Source: Acidobacteriota bacterium | GTDB taxonomy: Bacteria; Acidobacteriota; Blastocatellia; Pyrinomonadales; Pyrinomonadaceae | DNA: 64,000 bases | Assembly: GCA_020199835.1 (NCBI GenBank) | Contig: JAIVJV010000009.1 | Span: 744,001-808,000 of the forward strand | Reading direction: 5' to 3' | Part shown: positions 47,801 through 54,981 of the stretch, one piece after another | Layout of the letters: each line of letters starts with the position of its first letter | How positions within the stretch are numbered: the first letter of the stretch is position 1 | The notes under the pieces: model-generated | Seen by the model: only the letters and a program-made list of their open reading frames with translations | The model's database searches: none | Told to the model about the DNA's origin: nothing | Made by a program: the position numbers and the translations under genes

Positions 47801-48036
47801 AAGGCGAGTGGGAAGTTGAGAACCGCGGGGTCGCGCCCGACATCGAGGTGGAGATGGACCCGAAGGCCTGGCGGCAAGGACGCGATCCGCAACTTGAAAA
47901 GGCGATTGAAGTAGCGATGGCAGCACTTCAGAAGAACCCGCCGAAACCAACGAAGCGGCCGGCTTACCCGAACTACCACAATGGGACCCGGCGGCAGGAT
48001 ACAAGCAGTCGAGAGCGTGGCAACCGCGCGCCCTAG
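44815..48036 (+). CDS. Tricorn-type S41 protease with TolB-like propeller
   Basis: A 1073-residue exported protease (signal peptide MKKVILIVAFTLIATSFVCAQ; AGGAG 7 bases before ATG). Residues 30-540 hold PD40 repeats (FSPNGQWIAFTG, WSPDGKWIAYFSDEAG, WSPDSRWIAYT). A charged Lys/Glu/Pro linker (about 540-600) leads to the Tricorn core: a helical cap, a PDZ domain (about 740-830) and an S41 catalytic domain. The nucleophile is probably Ser944 in NEYAGSGGDYMPW, followed by GPLIGKRTWGGLVG and the terminal RGVAPDIEVEMDP. Such proteases degrade peptides after the propeller feeds substrate. It is probably periplasmic. Confidence 0.92.
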   Translation: MKKVILIVAFTLIATSFVCAQDTPLLMRTPTLNKTHIVFSYAGDLWSVARDGGEASRLTTGVGREFSPLFSPNGQWIAFTGEYDGNVDVYVMPANGGVPRRLTYHPGADSLAGWTPDGRQVLLVSARSAETGRTAQLFTMPVDGVHPTAVPLPMAYEGSFSPDASRLAYVPLPRSFQAWKRYRGGTATPVFIANLSDSSVEKIPRTDSNDFNPMWPAGEARKVYFLSDRDGAITLFAYDTGSKKVAPVINNQGLDIKSASASTGGGPDTIVYEQFGSLNLYDVNSGATKRVPVSINGDIPSVRPKFEKVGERILNSALSPTGARALFEARGEIISVPAEKGDARNLTNTTGVADRDPAWSPDGKWIAYFSDEAGEYALHLRQQSGMGEVRKINLGSPPSFFFAPTWSPDSKKIAFADKRLNLWYVDLDKGTPIKVDTSKRGAGFNASWSPDSRWIAYTKPVESWYSAVFIYSLEEAKSRQVTDGLSDASSASFDKNGKHLYFMASTDIGPKLSGFDMSSYPHQPTRSVYVVVLKKTDPSPLAPESDEEKIAAEEKKPEPPSDKPAESDPKADSATATAQPSPKPDDKKAPPKTLHKFDMEKRKLDKVLDGVRSFDLAANGEKMLFRQGDGWFIASTTQPIKPGEGKIKTEDMEVYVDPKAEWQQMYREAWRIQRDYFYDPNYHGLDLKATAKKYEPYLAALTHRADLSYLFTEMFGELTVGHLYVQGGDVADPKRVPGGLLGADYTIENGRYRFARIYDGENWNPQLRAPLTQPGVNVQPGEYLLAVNGRNITANENVYSFFQNTANKQIVIRVGPNPDGAGSREVTVVPVASEGGLRTLAWIEGNRRKVDQMTGGKLAYVWLPDTAGGGYTNFNRYYFAQLHKQGAVIDERFNSGGHAADYIIDYLKKPLNSYWAVRDGEDFRQPFGTLPGPKVMIINEYAGSGGDYMPWMFRRHNIGPLIGKRTWGGLVGIGGYPVLIDGGSVTAPHFAFYTPEGEWEVENRGVAPDIEVEMDPKAWRQGRDPQLEKAIEVAMAALQKNPPKPTKRPAYPNYHNGTRRQDTSSRERGNRAP

Positions 48037-48056
48037 TCTGCTCCGGCCATCTGTGA

Positions 48057-48108
48057 TTGACAATCCATGAGTGTGCTCATATCTTTTCGTGAGCACACTC
48101 ATGGATTG
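48057..48108 (+). promoter_or_regulatory. Promoter overlapped by a perfect 19-bp inverted repeat (TetR operator candidate)
   Basis: TTGACA (48057-48062), 17 bp and TATCTT (48080-48085) form a good sigma-70 promoter. Perfect 19-bp arms (48061-48079 and 48090-48108; CAATCCATGAGTGTGCTCA and its complement) flank the -10 region with a 10-bp spacer. The right arm ends 5 bp before the TetR ATG. A TetR dimer bound here would block RNA polymerase; the same sequence could fold in mRNA. Confidence 0.75.
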
Positions 48109-48113
48109 CTCAG

Positions 48114-48794
48114 ATGGCGACTAAATCCAATTCAACAGCGAAAGCGCCGCCACGTAAGCAGAGCGCGAAAAAACGTCGCACCGGAAAACGCGCGCAAAAC
48201 AAGGAAGCGATTCGCAAACGCATCGTAAAGTCGGCCCTCCACCTCTTCCAGACCAAAGGCTTCGATACCACCACCACCAAAGCCATAGCGCGTAAAGCCG
48301 GCATCGCTGAAGGTACCGTCTTCAATTACTTCAGGACCAAGGAAGACATCGCTCTTTCGTTCTTCGAAGAGGAAGTTGATCACGCCATCGCGGCGGTCCG
48401 TGATAATCCCCGATTGCGTAAAGCGCCACTCGAAGAAAAGCTTTTTACCCTCGTCCACAGTCAGCTCGAATATCTCGCACCATACGAACGGTTCATCGGC
48501 GCTGCACTCATTCACGCACTCAATCCAGCCTCGCATCTTGGTGCGTTTAGTCACCGAGCGCAGCAACTTCGTCACCGGTACCTGGCGTTCGTAACTGAAC
48601 TGGTTGAGGAGTCATCGCCAAAGCAACAGCGTGACGCACTCTCATGGCTCGTCCCTGAAGCCTTTTGGATCTACTACCTCGGAGTCCTGCTGTTCTGGCT
48701 CTACGATTCATCGAAAGACAAGGAACACACAATCGCGTTCCTGGACCGTTCGCTGCACGTCGGTGTTGCGTTTCTGACAAATGGTCGACGTTAA
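48114..48794 (+). CDS. TetR-family transcriptional regulator
   Basis: A 226-residue regulator. A long basic N-terminus (PPRKQSAKKRRTGKRAQNKE) precedes the TetR HTH at about 37-85: RIVKSALHLFQTKGFDTTTTKAIARKAGIAEGTVFNYFRTKEDI in pieces. The variable ligand domain fills the rest; its inducer is unknown. The gene is preceded by a promoter fully overlapped by a 19-bp inverted repeat, so autorepression is very likely. It overlaps the kinase gene by 1 base (TAATG), so both are co-transcribed and translationally coupled. Confidence 0.9.
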   Translation: MATKSNSTAKAPPRKQSAKKRRTGKRAQNKEAIRKRIVKSALHLFQTKGFDTTTTKAIARKAGIAEGTVFNYFRTKEDIALSFFEEEVDHAIAAVRDNPRLRKAPLEEKLFTLVHSQLEYLAPYERFIGAALIHALNPASHLGAFSHRAQQLRHRYLAFVTELVEESSPKQQRDALSWLVPEAFWIYYLGVLLFWLYDSSKDKEHTIAFLDRSLHVGVAFLTNGRR

Positions 48795-50092
48795 TGGCTG
48801 CTGAAAACAACACACCAACACGTCGCGCTCTGCGGATGGCTTCAATGGGAGCCGGTGCCGCGGGCAGCTACATTTCGTACATCCTGCAGCGAGCATTTGT
48901 CGGAAGGGCCGAAGGAGAGCGCAAACTAAAAAGCACTCATACGCGCGTCGCTCGTAGAATCCGCGACGAGATGCAATCGCTGCGTGGTCCGGCAATGAAG
49001 CTCGGTCAAACACTGAGCCTGCAAACCGGAATCCTTCCCGACGAGACACTTGCTGAACTCGCGTCGTTACAAATGGAAGCGCCGGGAATGCATCCCTCGC
49101 TGGTGCGTGTACAGGTGAAGCGTAGTCTCGGTCGTGAGCCTGAAGCGATCTTCGAGAAGTTTGCGCCGGAACCTTTCGCGGCAGCGTCGCTGGGCCAAGT
49201 TCATGAGGCCACTACCCGCGAGCACAAACGCGTGGCTGTGAAGATTCAGTATCCAGGTATCCGCGAAACGGTAGCGAACGATTTCAAGTGGTTCCGAACG
49301 GTGACGAAGCCGGCGCAAGCATCCGGTTACATCCCCAAAGAAGTTATCAACGAAATGGAGCGGCAAATGGTCGCCGAGACCGACTATCGTCTCGAGGCCG
49401 ACAACATAGACTTCTTTCGCGAGAAGTTGTCTCCACTTTCGTTTGTCGAGGTGCCGCGAGTCTTCCGTGAGTATTCATCAGACAAGGTTTTGACGATGTC
49501 GTTTGTTCGTGGACGTCACCTCGAACAGTTTCTGAAGCAGAAACCCAATCAGAAACTGCGCGACCAACTAGGCACGAACCTGGTTGAACTCTTCTATTTT
49601 CAACTGCTGAAGCTCGGGGCCTTTCACGCAGATCCGCATTGGGGTAATTACCTTTTCAACGACAATGCAGGTATCGGCCTCGTTGATTTTGGATGTGCGA
49701 AAAAACTTGCCCCGGCGGAGCTCAAGTATTTAAAAAGCGTCTTTCTCTATCCGGGCGACCGGCATTCACCCGAGTTCCGGCGGGTGCTGGAAACTCACTA
49801 TCGCGCGCAGGGCAAAAAACTCTCCACGCCGGCTTATCGCGCGTTAGTGAGTTTCTCGGAGAAGTTTTACCGAAACGTGTATCCACCTGAACGCGAACGA
49901 CACGAGGTCTTTGACTTCGCCGACAAGAAATTTCTCACCGACTACATACGCGAAGCGACAGGACTATTTCGCACCAAACACGTCATGCCCCAGTATCTTT
50001 TCATGGCGCGCGCTGAGATGGGTCTGTATCACACGCTGCACGCGTTGAAGGCGCGTGTTGCGACTAGCGACATCGTGCGGAAGTATTTGTAA
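48794..50092 (+). CDS. ABC1/UbiB-family atypical kinase
   Basis: A 432-residue protein. ATG 48794 overlaps the TetR stop and fits the family start; a longer frame from 48665 is antisense-like noise. Motifs of the ABC1/UbiB/COQ8 fold are present: the KxGQ motif in AMKLGQTLSLQTG, the Ala-rich loop AAASLGQVHEA, VAVKIQYPG with the catalytic Lys, FHADPHWGNYLF and IGLVDFGCAKKL (metal-binding DFG-like). These proteins are ATPases or kinases linked to isoprenoid quinone synthesis or membrane lipids. No C-terminal membrane helices are obvious. It is controlled with the TetR gene. Confidence 0.9.
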   Translation: MAAENNTPTRRALRMASMGAGAAGSYISYILQRAFVGRAEGERKLKSTHTRVARRIRDEMQSLRGPAMKLGQTLSLQTGILPDETLAELASLQMEAPGMHPSLVRVQVKRSLGREPEAIFEKFAPEPFAAASLGQVHEATTREHKRVAVKIQYPGIRETVANDFKWFRTVTKPAQASGYIPKEVINEMERQMVAETDYRLEADNIDFFREKLSPLSFVEVPRVFREYSSDKVLTMSFVRGRHLEQFLKQKPNQKLRDQLGTNLVELFYFQLLKLGAFHADPHWGNYLFNDNAGIGLVDFGCAKKLAPAELKYLKSVFLYPGDRHSPEFRRVLETHYRAQGKKLSTPAYRALVSFSEKFYRNVYPPERERHEVFDFADKKFLTDYIREATGLFRTKHVMPQYLFMARAEMGLYHTLHALKARVATSDIVRKYL

Positions 50093-50110
50093 ACGGGCGG
50101 GGAAGATTTT

Positions 50111-50150
50111 CGCGAGAAAATTTGCGAGAAAATTTGCGCGAGAAAATTTG
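50111..50150 (+). repeat. Short tandem repeat ahead of a promoter
   Basis: Three copies of (CG)CGAGAAAATTTG in direct order (50111-50124, 50125-50136, 50137-50150). They abut the promoter and may be a regulator-binding array or slipped-strand expansion. Confidence 0.6.
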
Positions 50151-50179
50151 TTGACAGCCACCGGAAAATGAAGTATTAA
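50151..50179 (+). promoter_or_regulatory. Strong sigma-70-type promoter upstream of the beta-helix gene
   Basis: TTGACA (50151-50156), 17-bp spacer and TATTAA (50174-50179) lie directly after the tandem repeat. The leader to ATG 50404 would be about 215 bases and has no gene (50180-50403). Confidence 0.65.
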
Positions 50180-50403
50180 ACCATCCCCCATTTACCTCGT
50201 CGCTGCTTTTTCTCAACGATTTTGATGTTGCTACGACTTTCGCTCTGCGACTGTCCGCCGCCTCAGGAACTTATGATTTAACTGGACGAAATCCTCGCAA
50301 GATTGAAGCCATTCTACGATTGGAGTAGTCGTTAAAAGCGACTTCGCCCACCAGGCGATCGACCAATCACTACAACTCACAACCACCCACAAGGAGACAG
50401 AAA

Positions 50404-51345
50404 ATGTTTAAGTCAGGCTTTACCCTCAAAATGTTCGCGTTGGTCGCGTGCACTCTAGCTTTTACTGTGGCGGCGCAAGCCCAGGCCACCCGCACCTGGG
50501 TCTCAGGCGTCGGCGATGACGTGAACCCGTGCAGTCGCACTGCACCCTGTAAAACTTTCGCCGGAGCGATCAGCAAAACCGCCACGGGCGGTGAGATCAG
50601 CGTACTGGATCCCGGCGGCTACGGTACCCTCACAATTACAAAAGCGATTACGGTAGACGGGGGGACTGGATCGGGCTGGGGTTCAACGCTCTTCTCCGCC
50701 GTAAACGGATTCGTTATCAACATCACAACCAATCTTGCAACGGACAAAGTGATCCTGCGCAATCTAAGTATCAATGGCGCAGGCACGACACTCGGCGTCG
50801 ACGGTGTTCGTTTCCTCGACGGTGCGGAACTCACTCTTGAGAATGTCAGCATCTTCAATTTCAGCGGTGACGGCGTAGAGGTTAACCAAACTCAAGCCTG
50901 CCGGGTGAATATGCGAGACGTGACGTTCTCGCATGGCGGTATCGGAATCAAGTCCTCGGGCACGGCCGCTTCGGTCTCAATGAACCTGGAGAATGTGAGG
51001 ATCAACTCCATGTCGTCTCACGGTATCCAGGCGATCAACAACACCATAATCTTCGCCAGGAGCGTACACGTCTTTAACAGTGGCGTGGGTGGAACCGGCG
51101 ACGGCTTCCGCGCTGAGGGCCTGAGCGGTTCTTCGACTATTAATTGCACGGGCTGTTCGTCGAATGCCAACGCAGCCAACGGCTTTAACGCGTTCAATGT
51201 TGGCCTGATCCGCATCAGCGACTGCGAGGTCTACCACAACGCTTCCACGGGAATCTCCAACAACGTGCGCTCCGGAGGTGGCAACAGGTTTGCTTTCAAT
51301 GGGGTGAACGGAACACCTGCGGCAACTGACATCGTCGTACAATGA
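50404..51345 (+). CDS. Secreted right-handed beta-helix protein
   Basis: A 313-residue exported protein with signal peptide FKSGFTLKMFALVACTLAFT (cleaved near AQAQA) and AAGGAG about 8 bases before ATG. The opening WVSGVGDDVNPCSRTAPCKTFAGAI is the usual first turn of pectate-lyase-like beta-helices; parallel repeats continue (VILRNLSINGAG, LTLENVSIFNF, MNLENVRINSM, IRISDCEVYHN). No catalytic acid cluster is evident. Asn ladders suggest a structural or sugar-binding surface. It is probably extracellular, with its own promoter (50151) and terminator (51369). Confidence 0.8.
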   Translation: MFKSGFTLKMFALVACTLAFTVAAQAQATRTWVSGVGDDVNPCSRTAPCKTFAGAISKTATGGEISVLDPGGYGTLTITKAITVDGGTGSGWGSTLFSAVNGFVINITTNLATDKVILRNLSINGAGTTLGVDGVRFLDGAELTLENVSIFNFSGDGVEVNQTQACRVNMRDVTFSHGGIGIKSSGTAASVSMNLENVRINSMSSHGIQAINNTIIFARSVHVFNSGVGGTGDGFRAEGLSGSSTINCTGCSSNANAANGFNAFNVGLIRISDCEVYHNASTGISNNVRSGGGNRFAFNGVNGTPAATDIVVQ

Positions 51346-51368
51346 ACCTGGCTCAGCCGTAGTTCAGA

Positions 51369-51400
51369 CCCGCCGCGACGTCGTGCCGCGGCGGGTTTTT
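51369..51400 (+). terminator. Rho-independent terminator
   Basis: Perfect 9-bp arms CCCGCCGCG and CGCGGCGGG around a 9-base loop, followed by TTTTT. It lies 24 bp after the stop of the beta-helix gene. Confidence 0.9.
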
Positions 51401-51489
51401 CACTTCGCAGGTGTTCACGACCTTGCGACCTGAGCACCACTCCCGTTACATTGCCTCCGCTGATCCCAACTCTAGCCGGAGTGTGAACG

Positions 51490-51921
51490 ATGAAAACAGA
51501 CAAGTGGAATCCTGTGCTCGCCCTAGGTCTGTTAATGGCCGCAGTGCTGGCCTGTAACGCAACCACAGCGAACATTAGCAGCCTGAAACTCAGCAGCGAC
51601 GAGGAAGGAAAGAACGAGACAAAGAGCTTCAAACCTGGTGACAAGGTTTACGCTATCGCGCAGATCTCAAATAACCCAGGTAAGGTCCAAACGAAGTTCC
51701 GCATACTTTACGATGATGTTGAAGGAGAGAACTCAGGGGTGTTAGTCGAGGGCGCGGAGAAGACCCTCGAGGTCGACGGTAGCCGGCCCGCTATCTTCTG
51801 GATTACTCTGCCCAATCGTGGGTTCCGCAACGGCCGCTACAAACTGGAAGTTAGCATGCTGACCGAGAGCGGTGAGCAGAAGGACCAGGAAACGGCTACT
51901 TTCGACGTAGCTGGTTATTAG
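51490..51921 (+). CDS. Putative lipoprotein, 143 residues
   Basis: The N-terminus MKTDKWNPVLALGLLMAAVLAC ends in a lipobox (VLAC), so it is probably a lipid-anchored periplasmic or outer-membrane protein. The mature part is beta-rich (KVYAIAQISNN, QTKFRILYDDV, IFWITLPNRGFRNGRYKLEVSM), as in small Ig-like lipoproteins; the closing GRYKLEVSML fits the last strand. No family is named. It lies just upstream of the graspetide cluster on the same strand, but a 226-bp gap makes a functional link uncertain. Confidence 0.68.
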   Translation: MKTDKWNPVLALGLLMAAVLACNATTANISSLKLSSDEEGKNETKSFKPGDKVYAIAQISNNPGKVQTKFRILYDDVEGENSGVLVEGAEKTLEVDGSRPAIFWITLPNRGFRNGRYKLEVSMLTESGEQKDQETATFDVAGY

Positions 51922-52147
51922 ATACCGCTCGGTAGAACCTTTTTCAACTCCATCCTTGCGTAATCAGACGGCCCTGGGCGTCTCCCAAAACATGGCCGCG
52001 TCATTCATGGTTTTGTTGGTCCAACCTCTTCGAAATTTAATGACGACCCGTGAGGTATCTCCAAAGCGCTTGGCAGCATCAGAGGTGTCGTTGTACGAAC
52101 TTTGTACCTCGCAATAACTCAGTTCAACCCTTAAAGGAGATCTACCC

Positions 52148-52324
52148 ATGCGAGACAAGACAGAAACACCCGCACCCGCAACTTCCGAGCACAGCTTGCC
52201 GTTCTTCGCGCGTTTTCTCGAAGGCCAGGACACGTCGAAGGATTCGTTCATGACACTCAAGTACCCGTCTGACCGCGACGAGATGGACCAAAGACTTACG
52301 TTCACGTCCGGCGATAACGAGTAG
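52148..52324 (+). CDS. mdnA: Microviridin-type graspetide precursor peptide
   Basis: A 58-residue peptide with AAAGGAG 8 bases before ATG. The leader contains PFFARFLEGQ (residues 18-27), the helix that microviridin ATP-grasp ligases recognise. The core starts at residue 36 with TLKYPSDRDEM; compare the family pattern TxKYPSDWEEW. By analogy, Thr36-Asp42 and Ser41-Asp44 would be joined by omega-esters and Lys38-Glu45 by an amide. Asp44 replaces the usual Glu. A 12-residue tail (DQRLTFTSGDNE) continues past the normal end and contains more Thr, Ser, Asp and Glu. Two ATP-grasp ligase genes follow. Products of this family are tricyclic protease inhibitors. Confidence 0.88.
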   Translation: MRDKTETPAPATSEHSLPFFARFLEGQDTSKDSFMTLKYPSDRDEMDQRLTFTSGDNE

Positions 52325-52350
52325 CTGTAAAACAATAAACAGGGTCATGG

Positions 52351-52410
52351 CCCGCGTTTGAAGCATTGCGGCGATGGCTGCCGCCGTTGCGCATTGCTAT
52401 TAGACGCGGG
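52351..52410 (+). promoter_or_regulatory. Nested stem-loop between precursor and ligase genes
   Basis: The outer arms CCCGCGT (52351-52357) and ACGCGGG (52404-52410) enclose an inner GCGGC/GCCGC hairpin (52368-52384). It lies 27 bp after the precursor stop and 29 bp before the first ligase. In peptide natural-product operons such structures often protect the precursor mRNA or reduce read-through; that role is inferred. Confidence 0.5.
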
Positions 52411-52439
52411 TCACACCCCTGACTCTCACCTCTGACCAC

Positions 52440-53435
52440 ATGACTTCAACAGCACGGTGTAACGTCGTTCTACTGCTTACGCACAGCGGTGACTTCTACA
52501 CCGTTGATCTGGTCGCACAGGCTCTCGCACGCAAGGGCGTGCGGTCCGTGCGCTTCAATACCGATCTCTTTCCTTCGGCTGTCAAGGTCTCGACTCGCGC
52601 GGCCGACGAACGCGCCGCACAACTCTGCATTGAAACGGGAGAGCAGATTTCCGCCGCGGAGGTATGCGCCGTGTGGGCGCGCAAACTCTGGTCTCCTCGC
52701 ATGTCCGATGATCTTGACGACTGTTATCGGGCGATGTGCGTCAATGAGTCCGCCGCCGCGCTTGAAGGTTTTTTCGATGCGCTCCACAGCGCTCGTTGGG
52801 TCAACGATCTCGATCGCCAACGCGACGCCGAGAACAAGCAGCGACAGCTTCGACTCGCTATGCGCGCGGGGCTGCGCGTACCGCGTACCCTTGTCACCAA
52901 CGACCCCGCCGCAGCTCGCCAGTTCTTCGCAGAGACGGAAGGCGAAACGGTAGCGAAACTCCTTCGCCCGTTCACCATCAGCATGGACGCCGCCCAACCT
53001 TTCGTCTACACGAACCGAATCCGCGAAGCAGACTTCGCTAAGGCCGAAGCGCTTCGCCATAGCCCGATGGTCTTTCAGGAACTGATTCCGAAAGCATATG
53101 AACTGCGCGTGGCTTGTGTGGCGGGCGAGTTCTTCGCAGGTGCGCTCGACGCGAGTGGCACGTCGCGCGGACATATCGACTGGCGCCGCGCCGCACCCGA
53201 AGAGTGTCGCTGGCAAAAGGCCCAACTACCCACCGAAGTCGCAAAGGGCCTGCAAGCATTGATGTCAGAACTTGGTCTCGTTTTCGGCGCCGTCGATCTG
53301 ATTCGCACTCCTTCGGGCGAACACGTCTTCCTCGAAGTGAACCCCGGCGGCGAATGGGGCATGCTCGAACGCGACTTGGGCCTTCGCATCGCGGAGGCCA
53401 TCGCCGAAGCATTACTCGACGCCAAAAGTATGTAG
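52440..53435 (+). CDS. mdnB: ATP-grasp peptide ligase, MvdC/MdnB-like (amide-forming)
   Basis: A 331-residue ATP-grasp enzyme, the first of a pair. The N-terminal domain reads VVLLLTHSGDFYTVDLV then RSVRFNTDLFPSAVKV, a hallmark of the microviridin ligases. VAKLLRPFTISM, FQELIPKAYELRVACVAGE and the C-terminal metal-binding segment GAVDLIRTPSGEHVFLEVNPGGEWG carry the ATP and Mg sites. It is assigned to the lactam-forming branch because its sister gene fits the ester-forming branch better; the assignment is inferred. It acts on the precursor at 52148 and lies 21 bp before the second ligase. Confidence 0.8.
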   Translation: MTSTARCNVVLLLTHSGDFYTVDLVAQALARKGVRSVRFNTDLFPSAVKVSTRAADERAAQLCIETGEQISAAEVCAVWARKLWSPRMSDDLDDCYRAMCVNESAAALEGFFDALHSARWVNDLDRQRDAENKQRQLRLAMRAGLRVPRTLVTNDPAAARQFFAETEGETVAKLLRPFTISMDAAQPFVYTNRIREADFAKAEALRHSPMVFQELIPKAYELRVACVAGEFFAGALDASGTSRGHIDWRRAAPEECRWQKAQLPTEVAKGLQALMSELGLVFGAVDLIRTPSGEHVFLEVNPGGEWGMLERDLGLRIAEAIAEALLDAKSM

Positions 53436-53456
53436 TCACACCACTAACTTACTCCT

Positions 53457-54458
53457 ATGTCTATTCTCATCATCACGCACAGCGACGATAACGAGTGCGT
53501 CGCGCGAGTCGCTGCGGCCATTGCCCGCAAGGGTGGGCACACCATTCACTTTGACACTGACCGTTATCCAACTGACGTGCGTCTTTCTGCTTACTATGGC
53601 GGGTCGGGCGACGAGCGTCTGACGCTCACCAATGACGAAGGCGAGTTTGATCTGCGCGAAGTCACGGCAGTCTGGCACCGTCGTCTCAACTTCGGCGCGC
53701 AGCTTCCCGCGGGACTCGACAAACAACTGCGCCATGTGTCCGTTGGTGAAGCGAGCGCGGCGGCACACGGAATGCTCGCGAGTCTAAAAGCGTTTCGCAT
53801 GGACCACTTACACCACATCCGCCATGCGGAGAATAAGCAGCTTCAGTTACAGGTCGCCCGCGAACTCGGACTGGAGACACCGCGTACGTTGACGACGAAC
53901 GACCGGGCCGCCGCGGGCGCTTTTGCAAAGAGTTGCGAAGGCGCCATAGTGACGAAGATGCTCTCTTCCTTCGCAATCTATGAAGAGGGAAAAGAACTGG
54001 TGGTCTTTACTAACCCTGTGAAGCCCGAAGACCTCGCGGATCTCACCGGACTGAGTCTCTGCCCGGCCACGTTTCAGGAGTTGCTTCCCAAGTCGCTTGA
54101 GATTCGTGTCACGATCGTAGGTGACCGCGTCATGTCTGCGTCCGTCGATTCACAAGTCTCCGCACGCGCCGCGCACGACTGGCGCCGCGACGGCCTGCGC
54201 ATGGTTCACAACTGGGAGCCCTACCAACTTCCGCTGGAGTTCGAAGAAAAAATCCTGCGCCTCATGGATTACTTCTCCTTGAACTATGGCGCCATCGACG
54301 TAATCCTGACACCCGAGGGGAAACACGTGTTTCTCGAACTCAACCCATCAGGCGAATTCTTCTGGCTTGAACGCACTCCAGGCTTGCCTGTCTCCGATGC
54401 AATTGCAGACCTTCTGCTCGGGCGCAGCTCACGCCGTCAAGCCAGTCGCAGGCTCTGA
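53457..54458 (+). CDS. mdnC: ATP-grasp peptide ligase, MvdD/MdnC-like (omega-ester-forming)
   Basis: A 333-residue ATP-grasp enzyme. From the start (MSILIITHSDDNECVARVAA) it follows MdnC/MvdD closely: HFDTDRYPTDVRLS, VTAVWHRRLNFG, ENKQLQLQVARELGLETPRTL, VTKMLSSFAIYEE, TFQELLPKSLEIRVTIVGD and the Mg-binding YGAIDVILTPEGKHVFLELNPSGEFFWLE. These enzymes form the two ester rings (Thr-Asp and Ser-Glu/Asp) of microviridins after binding the PFFARFL leader. It is co-transcribed with the first ligase (21-bp gap). No acetyltransferase, peptidase or transporter is encoded beside it, so release and export must be provided elsewhere. Confidence 0.88.
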   Translation: MSILIITHSDDNECVARVAAAIARKGGHTIHFDTDRYPTDVRLSAYYGGSGDERLTLTNDEGEFDLREVTAVWHRRLNFGAQLPAGLDKQLRHVSVGEASAAAHGMLASLKAFRMDHLHHIRHAENKQLQLQVARELGLETPRTLTTNDRAAAGAFAKSCEGAIVTKMLSSFAIYEEGKELVVFTNPVKPEDLADLTGLSLCPATFQELLPKSLEIRVTIVGDRVMSASVDSQVSARAAHDWRRDGLRMVHNWEPYQLPLEFEEKILRLMDYFSLNYGAIDVILTPEGKHVFLELNPSGEFFWLERTPGLPVSDAIADLLLGRSSRRQASRRL

Positions 54459-54658
54459 GGACCAGCCCACCGTCGATTCGAGGTCTTTCGCGCGGAGAAT
54501 ATTTGACGCGAGGTTGAAGTCAACAGTAACTTGACCTTTCAAACTCGAACTTCTACCAACTGCGTGAACCGTCAACACCAGGAGGAGACCCCGCACACAG
54601 CGGATCTGCTCGTAGCGCCAGGCCAGTTGGAGAAGAATTTAGCGGATTTGACGGCGTA

Positions 54659-54877
54659 TTAAGATTTAACCTTGCGAGTCGCGGCGAAGAGCGCGAGTGC
54701 GGAGCCGCCTACAAACAACAGCGCGCCTCCGACGACGCGCGCGTAATTCGGCAGTTCGCGAATCTCTGTGTCGGTGATGACGACTGCGGATCTCGGTTCA
54801 ACGTACAGCGCCCGGTAGGTAATCACGCCACCAACGGTTGCGAGCAAAATGCCTGCGATGAGGAGAAGCGCTTTCAT
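54659..54877 (-). CDS. Small two-helix membrane protein
   Basis: A 72-residue protein with helices at about 3-22 (ALLLIAGILLATVGGVITYR) and 47-66 (ARVVGGALLFVGGSALALFA) joined by a polar loop. It resembles small DUF3185-like inner-membrane proteins in layout. Function is unknown. It stands alone, 219 bp after the ligase operon in the opposite direction. It ends in a short basic tail (RKVKS). Confidence 0.6.
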   Translation of the reverse strand: MKALLLIAGILLATVGGVITYRALYVEPRSAVVITDTEIRELPNYARVVGGALLFVGGSALALFAATRKVKS

Positions 54878-54885
54878 GTGCCTGG

Positions 54886-54974
54886 AGCTTTGTACTTAGA
54901 GCTTTGTACTTGTCGTGTTCGACGGAAGTAGTAAGCTGATCTCGCAAACAAGAACAAAGTTCCAAGTACAAAGT
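54886..54974. repeat. Short tandem and inverted repeats of AGCTTTGTACTT
   Basis: AGCTTTGTACTT occurs twice in tandem (54886-54897, 54900-54911), and AAGTACAAAGT, its near complement, lies at 54964-54974. The unit spans the gap between the membrane protein and the enoyl-CoA hydratase gene and can form a stem. It looks like a dispersed intergenic repeat. Confidence 0.6.
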
Positions 54975-54981
54975 ACCAATC

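Noticed and set aside
46429..48102. Long minus-strand open frame (557 codons) across the Tricorn-type protease gene
   Set aside because: It lies opposite a gene with clear S41 and propeller motifs, has no recognisable domain and results from high-GC codon bias on the other strand.
50111..50150. Possible CRISPR array
   Set aside because: The units are 12-14 bp, directly adjacent and without spacers; no cas genes are nearby.
51964..52335. Minus-strand frame of 123 codons over the graspetide precursor
   Set aside because: The plus-strand precursor has a ribosome-binding site and family motifs; the antisense frame has neither.
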